DNA from: Aralia elata
Lineage: Eukaryota; Streptophyta; Magnoliopsida; Apiales; Araliaceae
Length of the DNA stretch: 64,000 nucleotides
Direction: 5' to 3'
NCBI GenBank assembly: GCA_034770075.1
Contig: JAVJAP010000214.1
Span: forward strand, 992,001-1,056,000
Each line of letters begins with the position of its first letter. The stretch's first letter is position 1. The position numbers and the translations under genes were made by a program. Positions 1 through 11,818 of this stretch are shown piece after piece. The notes beneath the pieces were generated by a model, which worked only from the letters and a program-made list of their open reading frames with translations, ran no database searches and was not told the origin of the DNA.

Positions 1-59
1 GAAGCTGCGTGGGGACTCAGTGGATGGATGAAGTAATTTTATCTATCTTTTTGGTGTAA

Positions 60-118
60 CCTTGTAGTAGTGATTTCGAGGATGGAATCCTTGTAAGGGG
101 GGGAAATATAATGACCCA
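60..118 (+). other. Polypurine tract followed by LTR-start-like sequence
   Basis: A 'gatttcgaggatggaatcc' block, then a purine run (AAGGGGGGGAAA) and TGACCC at 112. This matches the 3' end of Ty3 internal regions seen at 4840-4905, 24841-24880, 48001-48056 and 52801-52860. It is either a real internal/LTR junction or a fossil tract inside the LTR, as in family B. Confidence 0.6.
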
Positions 119-672
119 AGAAGTCGAGTAACCTTTTAATTAGGTTTCTGAATAATTATCTAATAAAATGAGTTTTTATTGATATTATTATGTGTATATA
201 TGATTAAAGGTCAAATTAGTGATATAGTTTTATGTTATGTAAGTGATATTAAGTGTTGTCGTTTGGAATAAGAAATAAAAAAATTTCGAGAAAAAACACT
301 AAAACACTATTCACGTAAAAAATGCTTTTTCATTTTTTCAACTTTTCACCTTACGTCGTAGCGTTTATTTGGAAAACAGAGACGTAATCTGTTATAAAAT
401 GTACGAAAGAAAATCAACTTTTTCGCTAATCGGATGAGTTAGGAAAACTAACTAAAAAAACTTAAGCTAATTGGCTAAGTTAGTAGCTAACTTAATTGAT
501 AAAGTCCAATAAGGAAATGAAGAAGCCCAAGTGTAGGAATTAAAGAGTTCAGGAGTATGATTAATTATGGCCCAAATGAATATTGTTTGAAGCCCAAATT
601 GAAGCCCAAACATTTATTAATTTAAGCCTAAAACTAAGTCTAATTTGGTGGAAAGTCAAAATTGGTCAAGGT

Positions 673-686
673 GGGGGGGGGGGGGG
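673..686 (+). repeat. Poly-G run (14 G)
   Basis: Uninterrupted run of 14 G inside LTR H. A likely length-variable site and possible sequencing-error spot. Confidence 0.85.
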
Positions 687-2029
687 ATTTAGAACTCCCC
701 AAGCCGGTAATAGTAGCATAAAACAAAGCAAGAAAAGGGGCTAGGGGAGGGGGGATACCCGACCAAGTTGGTGTAGGGCCAAAGGGGGGAGCTAAAACTT
801 ACCATTTATGGTAAGTTTTGCTCTTGCAAGAAAGATATTAAATGCACAACCACCTCTTAGCCCAAAAGTCTCTTAAAACACTTATTATGTCTAGCATTTA
901 ACCCTAGTTAGCTTGATTAAGTGAGTTGGTTAAGTTGACTAGGGGGAGAGTTAGCATGCTTTATACAAACTCCCATTCCATATTCCTTGCAAGCCTTCAT
1001 TTCATTTCATTATAAGCTAAGAGAAAGTAAGAGAAAAAGCTTGAGAGAGCTAATAGAGAGAGTGGATGGGTAAGAGAAAGGAAGAAGAGGAGCAATCAAG
1101 CCTTGTCTAACTTTAAGCTTTGATCATCTAAGTAAGAAGAAGTAAGAATAAGAAGGTAAACCTAAACCCTAGCTTCCAATTCTTTTTCTTTTCAAGCTTT
1201 TATTATGCTTGTTGTGTTATTGTGGTTGTTGGTTATGGTGGATCATGAAGGATCTAGGAGGTATAAGGTGGTTTATATATGTTTAAACTACTGGTAAATT
1301 GGATGACAAGCGAACAAAAACAAAAATGTAAACCTAAGCATAAGGATGAACAAAGGACTAATAGTGGACTATTTTCAGACCAAAATAAATAATAGACCAA
1401 AGCTTGAGATGAAAATCTGGAAAGATGGGTTTGTATTTCCATAAGTTACGTAAATAACCCAATTAGAACGAAAGGAAAATTTGTAACGAAGTTATGACGA
1501 AATTTCTAGTAAAACATGTAAAAAGATAGAAAACTAGTTTGTGTACTGACTTTTGAGTCATTTTTGTGGGTAGTTAACACTTCTGAAAAATTGTTATTTT
1601 TAGTGACTTTGTAGTTCGTAGTATAAGAAAGTCGTAGGCTTAAGAACGGACTCATTCCGACTTGGAATGAGCGAGTTATGAGGCTCGGAAGGTTGGGTGT
1701 CAAAGTTGCCTAAGGCAAGAAGCACACTACATGAGCAGTGGCTGTCTGGGCACTGCTGGGCGCGCGCGATACTGGGTGGCAGATTAGGGCGCAGTGGGGC
1801 GTGCTGGCACGCGCAACGTGAAGGCACTAGGCACTGCTGATGGGCGTTTGGCTGGCTACCAGGGCGTGCCATGGGCATGTCCCCATGCAATGTTTCTGAC
1901 ATTGCTTTAAATTGTTCCAAATTAAAAAAAGGCGAACATTATAAAATGAAAACTAATGAAAGTAAACCATCATAGAGGGTCGTTAAGTGGGTCGTGTCAT
2001 TCCCGAACGTCACGACACCGAGCGACGAT

Positions 2030-2158
2030 GTGCATGTCGTGGTGTGTTGAGTGACGCTGAGCGACATTGTGTATGTCGGGGCGTGTCGAGCGACGTCGAG
2101 CGACATTGAGCATGTCAGGGCATGTCGAGTAACGCCAAGCGACACTGTGCATGTAACG
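2030..2158 (+). repeat. 39-bp tandem repeat
   Basis: Three full units start at 2030, 2069 and 2108, with a partial fourth at 2147. Each begins G(T/A)G(C/T)ATGT and contains GAGCGACA-like blocks. The units differ by substitutions only, so spacing is exactly 39 bp. Less regular related sequence precedes it from about 1990. Confidence 0.8.
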
Positions 2159-3790
2159 AATATGATTTTTGTACATAATTAAAATATTTATGGAATAAAA
2201 TAAATATTTGATGAAATTATTGTGAAATAATTTATTTAAGCGTGTTAATATTAAGTAAATTGTGTTAAATTATTTTATAATCGATGTGTATTTTATTACG
2301 CTAATGCAAGTGATAATATTCTAATTAAATTAAATAATTAAATTAGAGGATTAATGATTTATTAAATAAAATTATGATAATGGCTGGTTAAATAGGCATT
2401 ATAATTTTATTAGTAAGGTTTAGTTAGATTTATTAATAAAATAAGTTTAATTAAATTTGAGTGTGACATTAGAAGATATATCATATAGTATAATAAAGTA
2501 ATAAAAATATGTAAATAAACAAGGATTGTTTAATTAGGTTTGCCAAACATGGCCTAACCCTTTGTTTCTTTTAACTGATGAAACCTTAGAACTTTTAGTA
2601 ACTGTTAAATCAAAATAAGAGTTACGTGAAAGTTTTCAGTTTATTCTTAGAGCAGTGTTCTTCATTGAGAGAAATTGAGAGGAGAGTTCTCTGTAACTTA
2701 GATTGGTGGAAGAACTTTGAACGTCAAGGAGGAACCAAATAATTGTCATCATCTAACTAATCTAAGAAGGAATTAAGAGGTATAAACTAAACTTTAAATT
2801 TCTTTATCTATATTTCTTTAAGTTCTTCACTATAAATGGTTTTGAGGGTTTATATTGAGAAATTGGTTATATGTGCTATTGGAATTACTTAATCTATTCT
2901 ATATTGTTATAATTGAGTTTTCAGAAAATCAAATCCATAAAAAATTTGTTTAAGAGGAAGAAATTAGTTTTGGTTGAATATGTACAAAATGGCTTATTTT
3001 GGAGTCAAAATTAATGTTTAATTCATGTAATAATCTGTAAAGTGTTAGTTGTTTATGTTAATATGTTAAGAAACAAAAACAATGCAAGTTGAATGAACCA
3101 ATTTGGTTGAGAATTGAAATTGTGGTGTTTGATTACGCTGAGGATGTCAAAATATGAAAAATAAGCATGAACCTTGATTTTGGAGACTCTAAATTAGTTA
3201 TTAGTGTTGTTTGTGTTATTAGAATGGTTAAGTATATATGTTATGTTGTTTTGGTTGAGTTTATAACGTCTTGATATGCCTAATTGTTGTTGTGTGGAGA
3301 TTTAGGAGTTTGGTTCGCAGCAGGGGAAAAGCAGCCTGCAGTACCAGTGTCTTCACACCAGCGCAACCGCGCTAGTGCTAAGGCTAAACAGGACACGACC
3401 GCGCCTGCACTGGAATAGAGATGGATGTTTTTTTTATCTGTTCAGTCCTTAGAAACCAATGTAACCTAGCTTAATTAATATGAAGAAGCTTTAAACATGT
3501 ATTAAGTTGTATCAAGAGTATATAGTCACAAACTTGAATTGTAAGCTATGATTTGGTAAGTTTTAGGAGACTTTAACTTGTTGTTTGTGAGAATTTGAAT
3601 GCTAAGACTTATGTTGTATGATTGTAAAAATTTCTGATTCGTGCTATGTGGTTAATTAGGAAGTTCAGATCATGAACTAAGTTGTTAAGTTGTACTAAAA
3701 TGAAAAGTGAAACCGTTAATCATAGTTGTGATGAAATTAATTTATATTGTGAACCTAATGGTATGTAGGACATTTGGTGAACGTAAGTTG
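2155..3790 (+). repeat. Segment similar to family-B LTR
   Basis: Similar to the family-B LTR from about 5375 onward: same order of blocks, including GCGTGTTAATATTAAGTAAA, a TAAATTAGAGGATT block and the GTTGAACG...CAATTTGGTTGA block. It breaks off near 3790, where F/C-type LTR sequence takes over. It contains a GC hairpin AGCGC-AACC-GCGCT at 3360-3373. Confidence 0.6.
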
Positions 3791-4189
3791 TGATTATGTA
3801 GATTACGCATGAGGCTTGTTTCTGAACTTCACTCCTTTATTGTGCAAGTTCCTTATCTCTAACTTGTTTATTATTACTCAAGTTTCCTTAACTTTACTCT
3901 TGTATTGAGCAAGTCTCATAACCTTGGTTTATCGTTACTCAAACAAGGTTTCTTATAATGTTCAACGCTTATGTTTTGTTAAGCCTTTTAATTCATATGA
4001 AAGCATGACTTTGTTACATGATGCTTATTCATTTATGATTCATTGATATTCTACTATTGTTAAAGAATTCCTTTTTGCAATATTCTATTGTTATTGAACT
4101 CTCGAATGATGTTGAACCTTTATTGATTCAACTAATCCTTAGTTGATGAATGTTCTAAAATCTAAAATTTCTATTGAAGCTACTCCAAA

Positions 4190-4204
4190 CCAAACTTTCT
4201 TTGG
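4190..4204 (+). other. Conserved LTR hairpin II
   Basis: CCAAA-CTTTC-TTTGG, a perfect 5-bp stem. It is followed by ACTGAGATGAATAACCC, the same context as the related hairpin at 47516-47531. Confidence 0.5.
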
Positions 4205-4400
4205 AACAGACTTTAATGTCAAAACTGAGATGAATAACCCTAATGTAGGAGATTATACTACGCAATATCATTAAAATGTTTGTGCACAATACATTGTACA
4301 AAGGGCTGATCACCCGGAGTACGAGATGGATGGTCCATATAGTCTTTAAGACTGTTAAAGGTTATGGTAGAGATACTTGTTAACTTAGAACATAGTTCAT

Positions 4401-4412
4401 GGTCTTGTGACC
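4401..4412 (+). other. Conserved LTR hairpin III
   Basis: GGTC-TTGT-GACC after TTCAT and before CTCAG. Versions with other loops lie at 13867, 29227, 47766, 48905 and 59498. Confidence 0.5.
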
Positions 4413-4577
4413 CTCAGATGTACATTTGATCTTGTTTTCTAATCTTGATTCAAAAGTTGCATTCTTATTGAACTTCTAGTTCTTGAACATCATTAAACCG
4501 AAAGACTACATTGTCCAGTTGAGCTTAATTCACTGATTTCCATATGTTATTAGTATTCTTATTGTTGCTATACTTGT

Positions 4578-4593
4578 GGGCAATTGTTTGTTC
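4578..4593 (+). other. Conserved LTR hairpin IV (H copy)
   Basis: GGGCAA...TTGTTC stem with two G-T pairs, then CACC. With the insertion removed it lies about 334 bp from the LTR H 3' end, as in other Ty3 LTRs here. Confidence 0.5.
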
Positions 4594-4608
4594 ACCATTG
4601 CATAAACC

Positions 4609-4613
4609 ATTAC
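4609..4613 (+). repeat. Target-site duplication ATTAC (left)
   Basis: ATTAC directly before the TGTAATATTCC start of solo LTR B; the same five bases follow its GTTACA end at 37171-37175. Confidence 0.85.
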
Positions 4614-4839
4614 TGTAATATTCCGAGTGTTTATAAGTTGAGTATATGATAATGATTCTTAGAAAAGGTAATGAACGAGTTAAAGAATATGTAATACTTA
4701 ATTATAATTGAGTCTAAGTAAAGGTTATGAAATAAAAACCTTCAAGAATTGTTGAGGAACAAATGGAATAGAAAAATATAGAACCTATATTAAGGTAATG
4801 CGTTAAAGTTATTCAATGATAAAATTTTGAAGAGATTTA

Positions 4840-4920
4840 ACGAAGACCGAGTAAGGAGGGTTTCGGTGATTCCGAGGACAGAATCCTTATAAGGGGGGGA
4901 AGGACGTAACAACCCGAATT
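4840..4920 (+). other. Fossil polypurine tract and old LTR start inside LTR B
   Basis: GATTCCGAGGACAGAATCC, a purine run (AAGGGGGGGAAGGA), then CGTAACAACCCGAATTTT from 4905. This is the usual polypurine tract plus TGTGACAACCCG start of a Ty3 LTR, but here it lies inside an LTR whose true start is 4614. Confidence 0.7.
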
Positions 4921-5263
4921 TTCGAGAAGCTATTAAAATGAGAATTTAATAAATAAATAAATAAAATTCTTGTTATGTGTCAAGTTCGAGTTATATTTAT
5001 GTGCGATGTATTTTGGTTATGTGATTTGGTGTGAATATATTTTAGAAATATATATTTATATATTGCGAAAAGGAAATGAGGTTTAATAGTTAATTAAACC
5101 ATTGAAAAGAGTAAATGAAATTGTTACGAAAAGGAAGCTAACTAAATATTATTAAGTTAAAAATTATATTATGAAATAATATAGTTTGATTATTATGCTT
5201 TGTTGGCAATGATATTTTTATGAATTAAATTTCATAAATAATGAGAGTAATTCACTTAAATGT

Positions 5264-5266
<3 letters not shown>

Positions 5267-5300
<34 letters not shown>
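5267..5300 (+). repeat. (TA)17 microsatellite
   Basis: Seventeen TA units inside LTR B. Confidence 0.95.
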
Positions 5301-5306
<6 letters not shown>

Positions 5307-6488
5307 TTAATAAAATGAGAAAGTGATGTGTTACATATAAATGTAACATGTTAATGTAGTATGATTGTGAATTTCGTAGATTAAAATATTTATCGAATAA
5401 ATATTTGATGGAAATTATTGTAGAATAATTTAATTAAGCGTGTTAATATTAAGTAAATTGATGATAAACAATTTTAGAATTGGGGCGTATTTTATTACAC
5501 GAGTAATATTCTAATTTAATTGAATAATTAAATTAGAGGATTGATGGTTTATTAAATAAAATGATTTATTAAATAGAAGTTATAATTTTGCTAGTAAGAT
5601 TTAATTAGATTTATTAATAAAATAGGTCTAATTAAATTAAAGTGTGGCAAAGTATCTTATAATAAGAATATTATTGAAATAAATTAGAATGGAATTTTAA
5701 ATGGGTTTGGCCAAACATGGCCTAAACCTTTGATTTTCTTAACCTCTGAAAACCTCCAACTAAAAGTCACGTAAGTTATTTGCATCAGTTGGTTTTGCAA
5801 GCCAAAGAGTAGAGAAAGAGAGAAATTCAGAGAGAAGAAACTCTCTGTGAAATTGAGAGACAAAATCAAAGAAGAAATCAAGAGAAAGAAGGAGATTAGT
5901 CAAGCTCTCTTTATCATCTAACTAATTAAAGGTAAAACTCTAGATTTCTAGTTTTAGGTTTGTTATCTAAGTTTTCTGTAGTTGAATTTCTAGGGTTAAA
6001 TTGTTGAGAAATTGGGTTCATGTTTTATTGGATTTATTTAATCTGATATATGTTGTCAATAGATAATTTTTGGAGTATCAAATCCATGAAAACATGTTTT
6101 AAAGTGAAGAAATTGAGTTTTTTTGTTATATGTATGTTTTGGCTTGTTTTGGAGTCAAAATTGGCTAGGAATTTGAGTAATAATCTGTAAATGGAAGATG
6201 GATTGTTTGTTATGCGTTAAAAAACAAAAACAACGGAAGTTGAACGGATCAATTTGGTTGAATAACGAATCCGTGGGGGTTGATTACGCTAAAAGTGGTA
6301 GAATATGAAAAATAAGGCATAAACTGTGATTGTTGAGTCTTTAAATTGGTTGTTTATGCAATTTATGTTGTTAAAATTGTTGAGTATATGTTGGGTTTAA
6401 GTTTCATAAAGTTTATAATAGTTGGGTGTGTTTAATTTATTGATATAATGAAGAAATTGGAAGTTTTTGGGATGTTCTGTGCTCAATT

Positions 6489-6660
6489 CGCGAGGTCAGT
6501 ACCTGAGTCTGATGAGCGGCGCAGCTGCGCCGCTTGCTAGTACAAATTGGCCGCAGCAGCGCCGACCCTACCCAACCAACTGGAAACCCGGACTGGCGCA
6601 GCTATGCCGAGTCCCAGTACAAAACCGGCGCAGTAGCGTCGGTAGCCAATTTTGCCCAGA
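6489..6660 (+). repeat. GC-rich dyad block in LTR B
   Basis: GC-rich island in AT-rich sequence. It contains an 18-bp perfect palindrome at 6516-6533 (GCGGCGCAGCTGCGCCGC) and three further GGCGCAG/GCAGCGCC-like pieces separated by about 20-30 bp spacers. Confidence 0.75.
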
Positions 6661-7174
6661 AATGAGATTTTAATTGTACAATTCTAGGAATGCTTATGTA
6701 ACTTTAATAAATGATTATAATGAAATATAAAACATGTTATTAGACTTAATAACACATTGTAATCACACAGTTGGTGATTAAACGTTAGGATTTAGTGAGT
6801 TATAAGACTCAAGCATAAAAAAAATGTAATGAGCTGAAGATTAACTTAAGCAATGTTAATAAACACTATATATCTAACGTGATGTAAAGACCAAGTTTAA
6901 GACTTAACTAAATGTTAAGTGTCAATTAAAGTAGAATGTAATGAGAAGGAAAAGAAAGTTGAACGTAACATACCGAAAGGATTATGAAGAGTCTTAATGG
7001 GACTTAATCCCTAAGTTAAGAATTGTGTAGAGAATAAAATAAAGGATTCTGAAATGTAAAGTAGAGTTAACTGAAATAAATATTAAGTGTTGTTATGTGA
7101 CTAATAAATGATGTGCATAATTATATATTGTGTAGGATATGCGAGGTGCAGATAAGTATAAGCTGTTTATGGTA

Positions 7175-7179
7175 ATTGG
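7175..7179 (+). repeat. Target-site duplication ATTGG (left)
   Basis: ATTGG borders the copia element here and again at 36442-36446. The uninterrupted homologous site in the other family-B LTR, near 54695, reads GGTAATTGGTAATC with one copy. Confidence 0.9.
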
Positions 7180-9000
7180 TGTTAGGTTTGTATATAACGC
7201 AAACATGCAATCAAATTACATAAATAGAGAGGAAGCCTGATAAAACGGATTTTAAAATTTTAATACAAACCATCACCATGATCTATCCTTGTGTTCAATT
7301 ATCAATTAAACGAAAGAGAAAGAGAATAAGAATTATACCCTCGTAGATCAAAGCTTCCTCGGGTACAAGTTCAACTCCTAGTCCTTCGTGTTCTCCTCAA
7401 ATTCCACCGATGAGATTCCTTCTTCAGATCAACGTTAGCCACCCAAGTGTTTGGCCTCTAGAGGTGATCCACCAAGGAAGAATAGGTATTCAAGAAGTTG
7501 GGTACTGGAAAAACCCTAGTTTCTATCTCTATAGAAATTGCAAGTACTCTCCACAATCTAATGCAAGAGTGTGTAACCCTAATCTATGATAAGACTCCTC
7601 TTATTTAAAGATATAGGAATAACCCTTCCCTAAACTATTTAAGATTAAGGTTTCTATTATAATTAAACTCCTTTAATTAATTATGCTCCTAATCCAATTA
7701 GGAATTCATGGGAGAGTACTTCTATTAATTAATTCTCAATCCCCATTAGGAATTAAATAATAATAATAGTAATAATAATAATAAGACTCCTCTTATTAAT
7801 TTATATTTAATATTTTTAAAATATTAAATAATAAATATTAAGCTATTTAATTTATTCTATCTCCATAGATTAAATTAAATACATTTAACTTATTATTACA
7901 ATTATACCATTTACTTTTTAAATAAATATTTTTCCTTTTGCGGTGTGACCCTTTAGGTTCTCCATATTAAACCGGTTGTAAATAAATCAATTAGAACAAT
8001 TCTAATCTTATTTAAATAAATAAATTAAACTATTTAATTCATTTAAATAAATAATATTTATTCTACAATAAGGGTAAGCCCCCTTAGCGATCAACGACTT
8101 TCCAGATAATATAGATTTCAACATTAATCACAAAAGAACCTTTCAGTGCATAGTTACCGTACAATTCAATCCTTCTACCATACAATGTCCCAATTAAATA
8201 TAAGACATGGATTTACTGTCAAGTCTTATTTTATTTAATTATATGTATTTCGATTCCCAAATGCATAACTCTAAATAATGCAAATTCGAAACTCCTTTCT
8301 AATTTCATCCTGCCTTGGCCAAGGACTACTGAGTTGTCATTTATCGAATCATATAGGACATTCACATCTTTTACTAGACGTGGTAGATTCTTTGTTGATC
8401 ATTCACCTATCTCTATGCACAACTTATTATACTCAATCATACCTTTTGATATACCCCAAAGGTCTTAAGGGACATGTCAAAATATAACTCATCATACACA
8501 AGATACTATGATGATCAAAAGTCCAAGGATCACTTGTACTACTATCACTAGAGAAATTCCTATTGACAGGCGAGTAAAACTCCATTAGGTATTCCTTAGC
8601 GAGTCACGTTCAGTGAACTTATTCTCCAATAAGCACCTACATACTTGCTTTAGTGTCTCCGCGCAAATGATTATGAGATCAATCATCCTTTTCCTAAGAG
8701 CAAACAACGTATGTACTAATCTATCCGGATTCACTAATCTCCTTTTTAGTAATCCAACGATTAGGAACAATTTTAGTTTGTGAGCTATCTAGAATTTAGA
8801 TCTCATTAGCATGATCACCATCATGATTCTAAAAGCATTGCTCAAAACTATGGGTTTATCACATTTAATATAATAGCACTATGTAGATAATATAAAATGT
8901 CTTTTAAGAAAATCAATTCTTTTATTAATAAATGAATAAGATTACAAAGTATATGCTACATCATATCAAATATGATTAGCTTGTGTGCATACTACTTTCA
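7180..9000 (-). mobile_element. Copia 3' LTR
   Basis: 1821 bp, matching 34621-36441 throughout. On the minus strand it begins TGAAAGTAGT and ends CCTAACA. A purine-rich tract (minus-strand CAAGTGGGAGAT) abuts it at 9001-9012. The TATA position seen in the 5' LTR is changed here to TTATTTAAAG, near 7600. Confidence 0.92.
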
Positions 9001-9012
9001 ATCTCCCACTTG
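9001..9012 (-). other. Copia polypurine tract
   Basis: Minus-strand CAAGTGGGAGAT directly before the 3' LTR start TGAAAG. Confidence 0.7.
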
Positions 9013-9074
9013 CACTAAAGTCAATCGCCTTGGTATCTAATACCCATATTCTTTAAGTGACGATCAAACTGCTG

Positions 9075-9509
9075 TTAAGTTAAAACTTTAGTAAATGGAT
9101 CTGCAATGTTGTCTTGAGAGTCCACACGCTCCAGGGTGACATCTCTTCTTTCAATGATCTCTCTAATCAAATGAAACCGCCGCAACACGTTTTTGAATTT
9201 CTGATGCGACCTGGGTTCCTTATCCTGCGCAACAGCTCCATTGTTGTCACAGAATAAAGGTACGGCTCCTCTAATGCTAAGAACCACTCCAAGTTCAGTT
9301 ATGAACTTTTTCATCCAAACAGCTTCCTTTGCTGCTTCACTTGCAGCTATGTACTCTACCTCTGTCACTGAATCAACAACTATTTGCTACTTGGAACTCT
9401 TCCAACTCACCGCGCCACCGTTTAAGGTAAACACATACCCTGAAACGGATTTACTGTCATCTTGGTCCGTTTGAAAACTTGAGTCTGTATAGTCCTCTAG
9501 TTTCAATTC
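9075..9509 (-). pseudogene. Copia RNase H, C-terminal end of pol
   Basis: The minus-strand reading contains the plant copia RNase H pattern: a DYTDSSFQ start with the first catalytic Asp, a GGAVSW block, TEVEYIAASEAAKEAVW with the catalytic Glu, CDNNGAV with the catalytic Asp, and an ADPFTK C-terminus before the stop at 9075. RNase H removes the RNA strand during reverse transcription. A TAG stop lies between the GGAVSWKSSK segment and the VTEVEYIAA segment. Directly upstream the reading joins the reverse-transcriptase part (across the F insertion) out of frame, with the link between reverse transcriptase and RNase H missing. That deletion predates the insertion, because the GAGTC duplication lies in the already fused sequence. 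Confidence 0.9.
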
Positions 9510-9518
9510 AGACCCATC

Positions 9519-9523
9519 GAGTC
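9519..9523 (+). repeat. Target-site duplication GAGTC (left)
   Basis: GAGTC precedes the F start TGTAATGCC; the same five bases follow its end at 29808-29812. Confidence 0.92.
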
Positions 9524-10426
9524 TGTAATGCCCGAGAATTTTAAAACTCCATTATTAATTAAACATAGTATTTAATTTCTAATGAGTTAATTTTTGTGTG
9601 CTTATCTTAAACCTATGTGTGGGATATTTTTATTTTGTGATGGTAATTTAATTCTAGCTTAAGGAGTTCACTAATGGTCTGACTAAATTAGTGGACTAAC
9701 CTAGGATATTAAACAGTAAAAGATTCACTATAATAAATCTTGGTGTTTTTTTTAAATTTATTAAATTTAGTAATTTGAATATATGCAATATTGCCAAAAA
9801 AATTAAATAAAATTGGGAAGTTAATTAATTTATTAATTAAACTATTTTTACTATAGTGGTTTATAGTGAACGATATTTTTGATTGGACCCCTTCTCCTTT
9901 TTTTTCGGCTGAACAATTTTTGGACTTGTAGCCTTTAGTCTTAACTGAATAAGGGAAGGGGCTCGGTTATTTTAATAAAGCCTAAGTGACTTAGTGAGGT
10001 TGGTGTTCACGGCAGAGGGATTGACAAGTCTGGCTTAAATCGCGCGAAGGGACAGGGTGGATAACAATTAAGCTCTGGCCTTTCGGACTGGGGGGTAAAA
10101 CTCCAACTACCTGGGGTCAACGGAATTACCTGGGTACGGGCAAAGCAGTGCAGGCGACCGGCAAGGATTGCGGACTGTCACGCCAAGCTAGAGGATAATT
10201 AGGGGTGTGGGTGCAGGCACTACAGGAAGGAATCAAGCAATTTGAAACCCCAATTTTCCGTGTGAGGCGATAGGGTCTACCCCCTACCGGCATGCAAAGG
10301 CCAGTCGGCCGACCTAGCAGAGCATGGATGGGGTTTGATTTTGAAAGTCCCACCTACTCACTTTTAACCCTTGGGTTATGTTCTGTCAATTGGGGTATTA
10401 ACCAACGATCGGGGTAGACTTTCCCC

Positions 10427-10434
10427 TATAAATA
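10427..10434 (+). promoter_or_regulatory. TATA box 1, element F 5' LTR
   Basis: TATAAATA in CCCCTATAAATAGAGACTCC. The same site is at 25785-25792 in the 3' LTR. Likely start of element transcription. Confidence 0.65.
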
Positions 10435-10934
10435 GAGACTCCATGATAACCTAACAAGCTGCTGAAATCTTAAGTCCAATACATCTTGGTGCCGTGCGAA
10501 TTTGAGAGCAGAGGAGAAAAAGAAACAGAACAAGGAACTCAATGCCTCCGACCCAACCCAATTAACTGGGCCAGGTCTATCCATGTATTAGCCCAGCAAA
10601 TTTTAATCCATGACCTGTGATATTCAGTCACAGAGTTGGTTCGGTAATCCAAGAGGGGGAAACAACTGGACTATTTCACCTGCAGCCTTATAAGTAAATA
10701 TATGTATATAGATTCAGTCCAGTTAGCACTCAGTCGAGCTAGGTCAATGGTCTACAGCCACTTTACATGTTACTTTGAATTAAGCTAATTCCATGTGGGC
10801 TGGTTAAGTGTCTGCAGCAGATTAGCAGTGGGTTGGTGGGAACTGTTCACCCAACCACCTTTAACCAGTGAATAAATCTGTTGGGATCAGTCCGTAGGAT
10901 TGAGTAATAACTAGTGCTTGAGTAATAATTTCTC

Positions 10935-10942
10935 TATATATA
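10935..10942 (+). promoter_or_regulatory. TATA box 2, element F 5' LTR
   Basis: TATATATA in TCTCTATATATAGAGACCC. In the 3' LTR (26296-26303) it is the canonical TATAAATA. The shared CTATAWATAGAGAC context suggests a duplicated promoter module. Confidence 0.55.
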
Positions 10943-11818
10943 GAGACCCTTAGATATCTTACAAAGCTTGCCGAGCTGATAGTTGCCAATATAGAGAAGA
11001 GAACAGTAAGGTTGAGAGATCACGAGACTATTAGAAAGGGGTAGCAGTTCGGCACCACAGAGGGAATTAGGAGGAACTCTTGCAGTTCGGCCTACCTAGA
11101 AGTAACAGCTTCCTTGAGTTGCTAAAGAAGGTACATACCCTGAACCTTACTATATTTAAGTGAAATCAGCTATAGTGTAATAATGCATGCTAGTTATGTG
11201 GAGTCTGTCAAAATGGTGAATAACAATGTAATGTAAACTGATGCATGTTAAGATGTATGACCAACTTAGAATGAGATAAAAGGGGAACCTTAGGTTGTGC
11301 AAGCCTTGTAGTCAGAACCAAAGTGACACACGAGACCTGTGCTCTGTGATCACGTGTCTGCAGACCATAAGCATAGACAGTTGAACATGTGGACTAATCT
11401 GGGTAAAACGAGGGAATAAGGTTAACCTTGACTTGTATGTTGCCTTTCCGTCAAGACAGTCCGTGATGTCTGTCTATCTATCTATATCAGTAACCTGACT
11501 AGAACCAGGACCAAACCTTTGGGATCTACAGCAATAAGTCAGATCTGAACTAGCCCTTATATCAGACCTCTAGGTCTGTTGATATTTTCTTACCATGACC
11601 GTGTAGTCCAAATGAACAGACCAAGTCAGACCCAAGACAAGTTTTGAATCTGCTCAAATGCAAGGAGTATGATTTGGAATCAGTCAAGCGAATATGCATG
11701 CCTAAAGTTGTAATCAAAATAAATGTCTTAGTCCCTGACCATAGAATCGTAGAATCCACTCGGCGTTCGTCGAGGGACTTTCCTAGAAATCGTAGTACAC
11801 ACCTCAGACCAAAATCTG

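Larger units (their letters stand above)
1..4613 (+). mobile_element. Left part of long Ty3/gypsy LTR (element H)
   Basis: Non-coding LTR sequence. Its right end (4613) and the piece at 37171-37484 join seamlessly once the ATTAC-flanked insertion is removed. The joined text matches the 3' region of other LTRs here, for example 60299-60737 read in reverse. Counting both parts, the LTR is at least about 4.5 kb, and 4.9 kb if it starts at or left of position 1, which would resemble F's 4.92 kb. It holds a 14-G run, a GC-rich stretch at 1722-1880, a 39-bp tandem array, a segment similar to LTR B (2155-3790) and conserved hairpins at 4190-4593. Short open frames show no recognisable protein. The true left end is uncertain: it may lie at 112 or outside the window. 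Confidence 0.65.
4614..7179 (+). mobile_element. Solo LTR of family B, left part
   Basis: Starts TGTAATATTCC and continues after the copia insertion at 36447-37170, giving a 3.29-kb LTR with TG...CA ends and ATTAC on both sides. Both flanks are the same host LTR H, and neither a primer site nor an internal region follows, so this is a solo LTR. About 290 bp in, it contains what looks like the 3' end of an internal region plus another LTR start. A 17-unit TA repeat, a splice-donor-like GGTAAAA after a purine-rich stretch (about 5930) and an 18-bp GC palindrome lie inside. The second family copy starts at 52598. Confidence 0.85.

Noticed and set aside
1254..2145. Minus-strand frames near the 39-bp repeats, including a repeated MSLGVTRHA pattern
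   Set aside because: The repetition comes from the tandem DNA repeat; no start context or domain.
8278..8487. 69-residue frame present in all three copia LTRs (8278, 35719, 58430)
   Set aside because: Antisense to the copia transcript, inside the LTR, no recognisable domain; conservation reflects shared descent.
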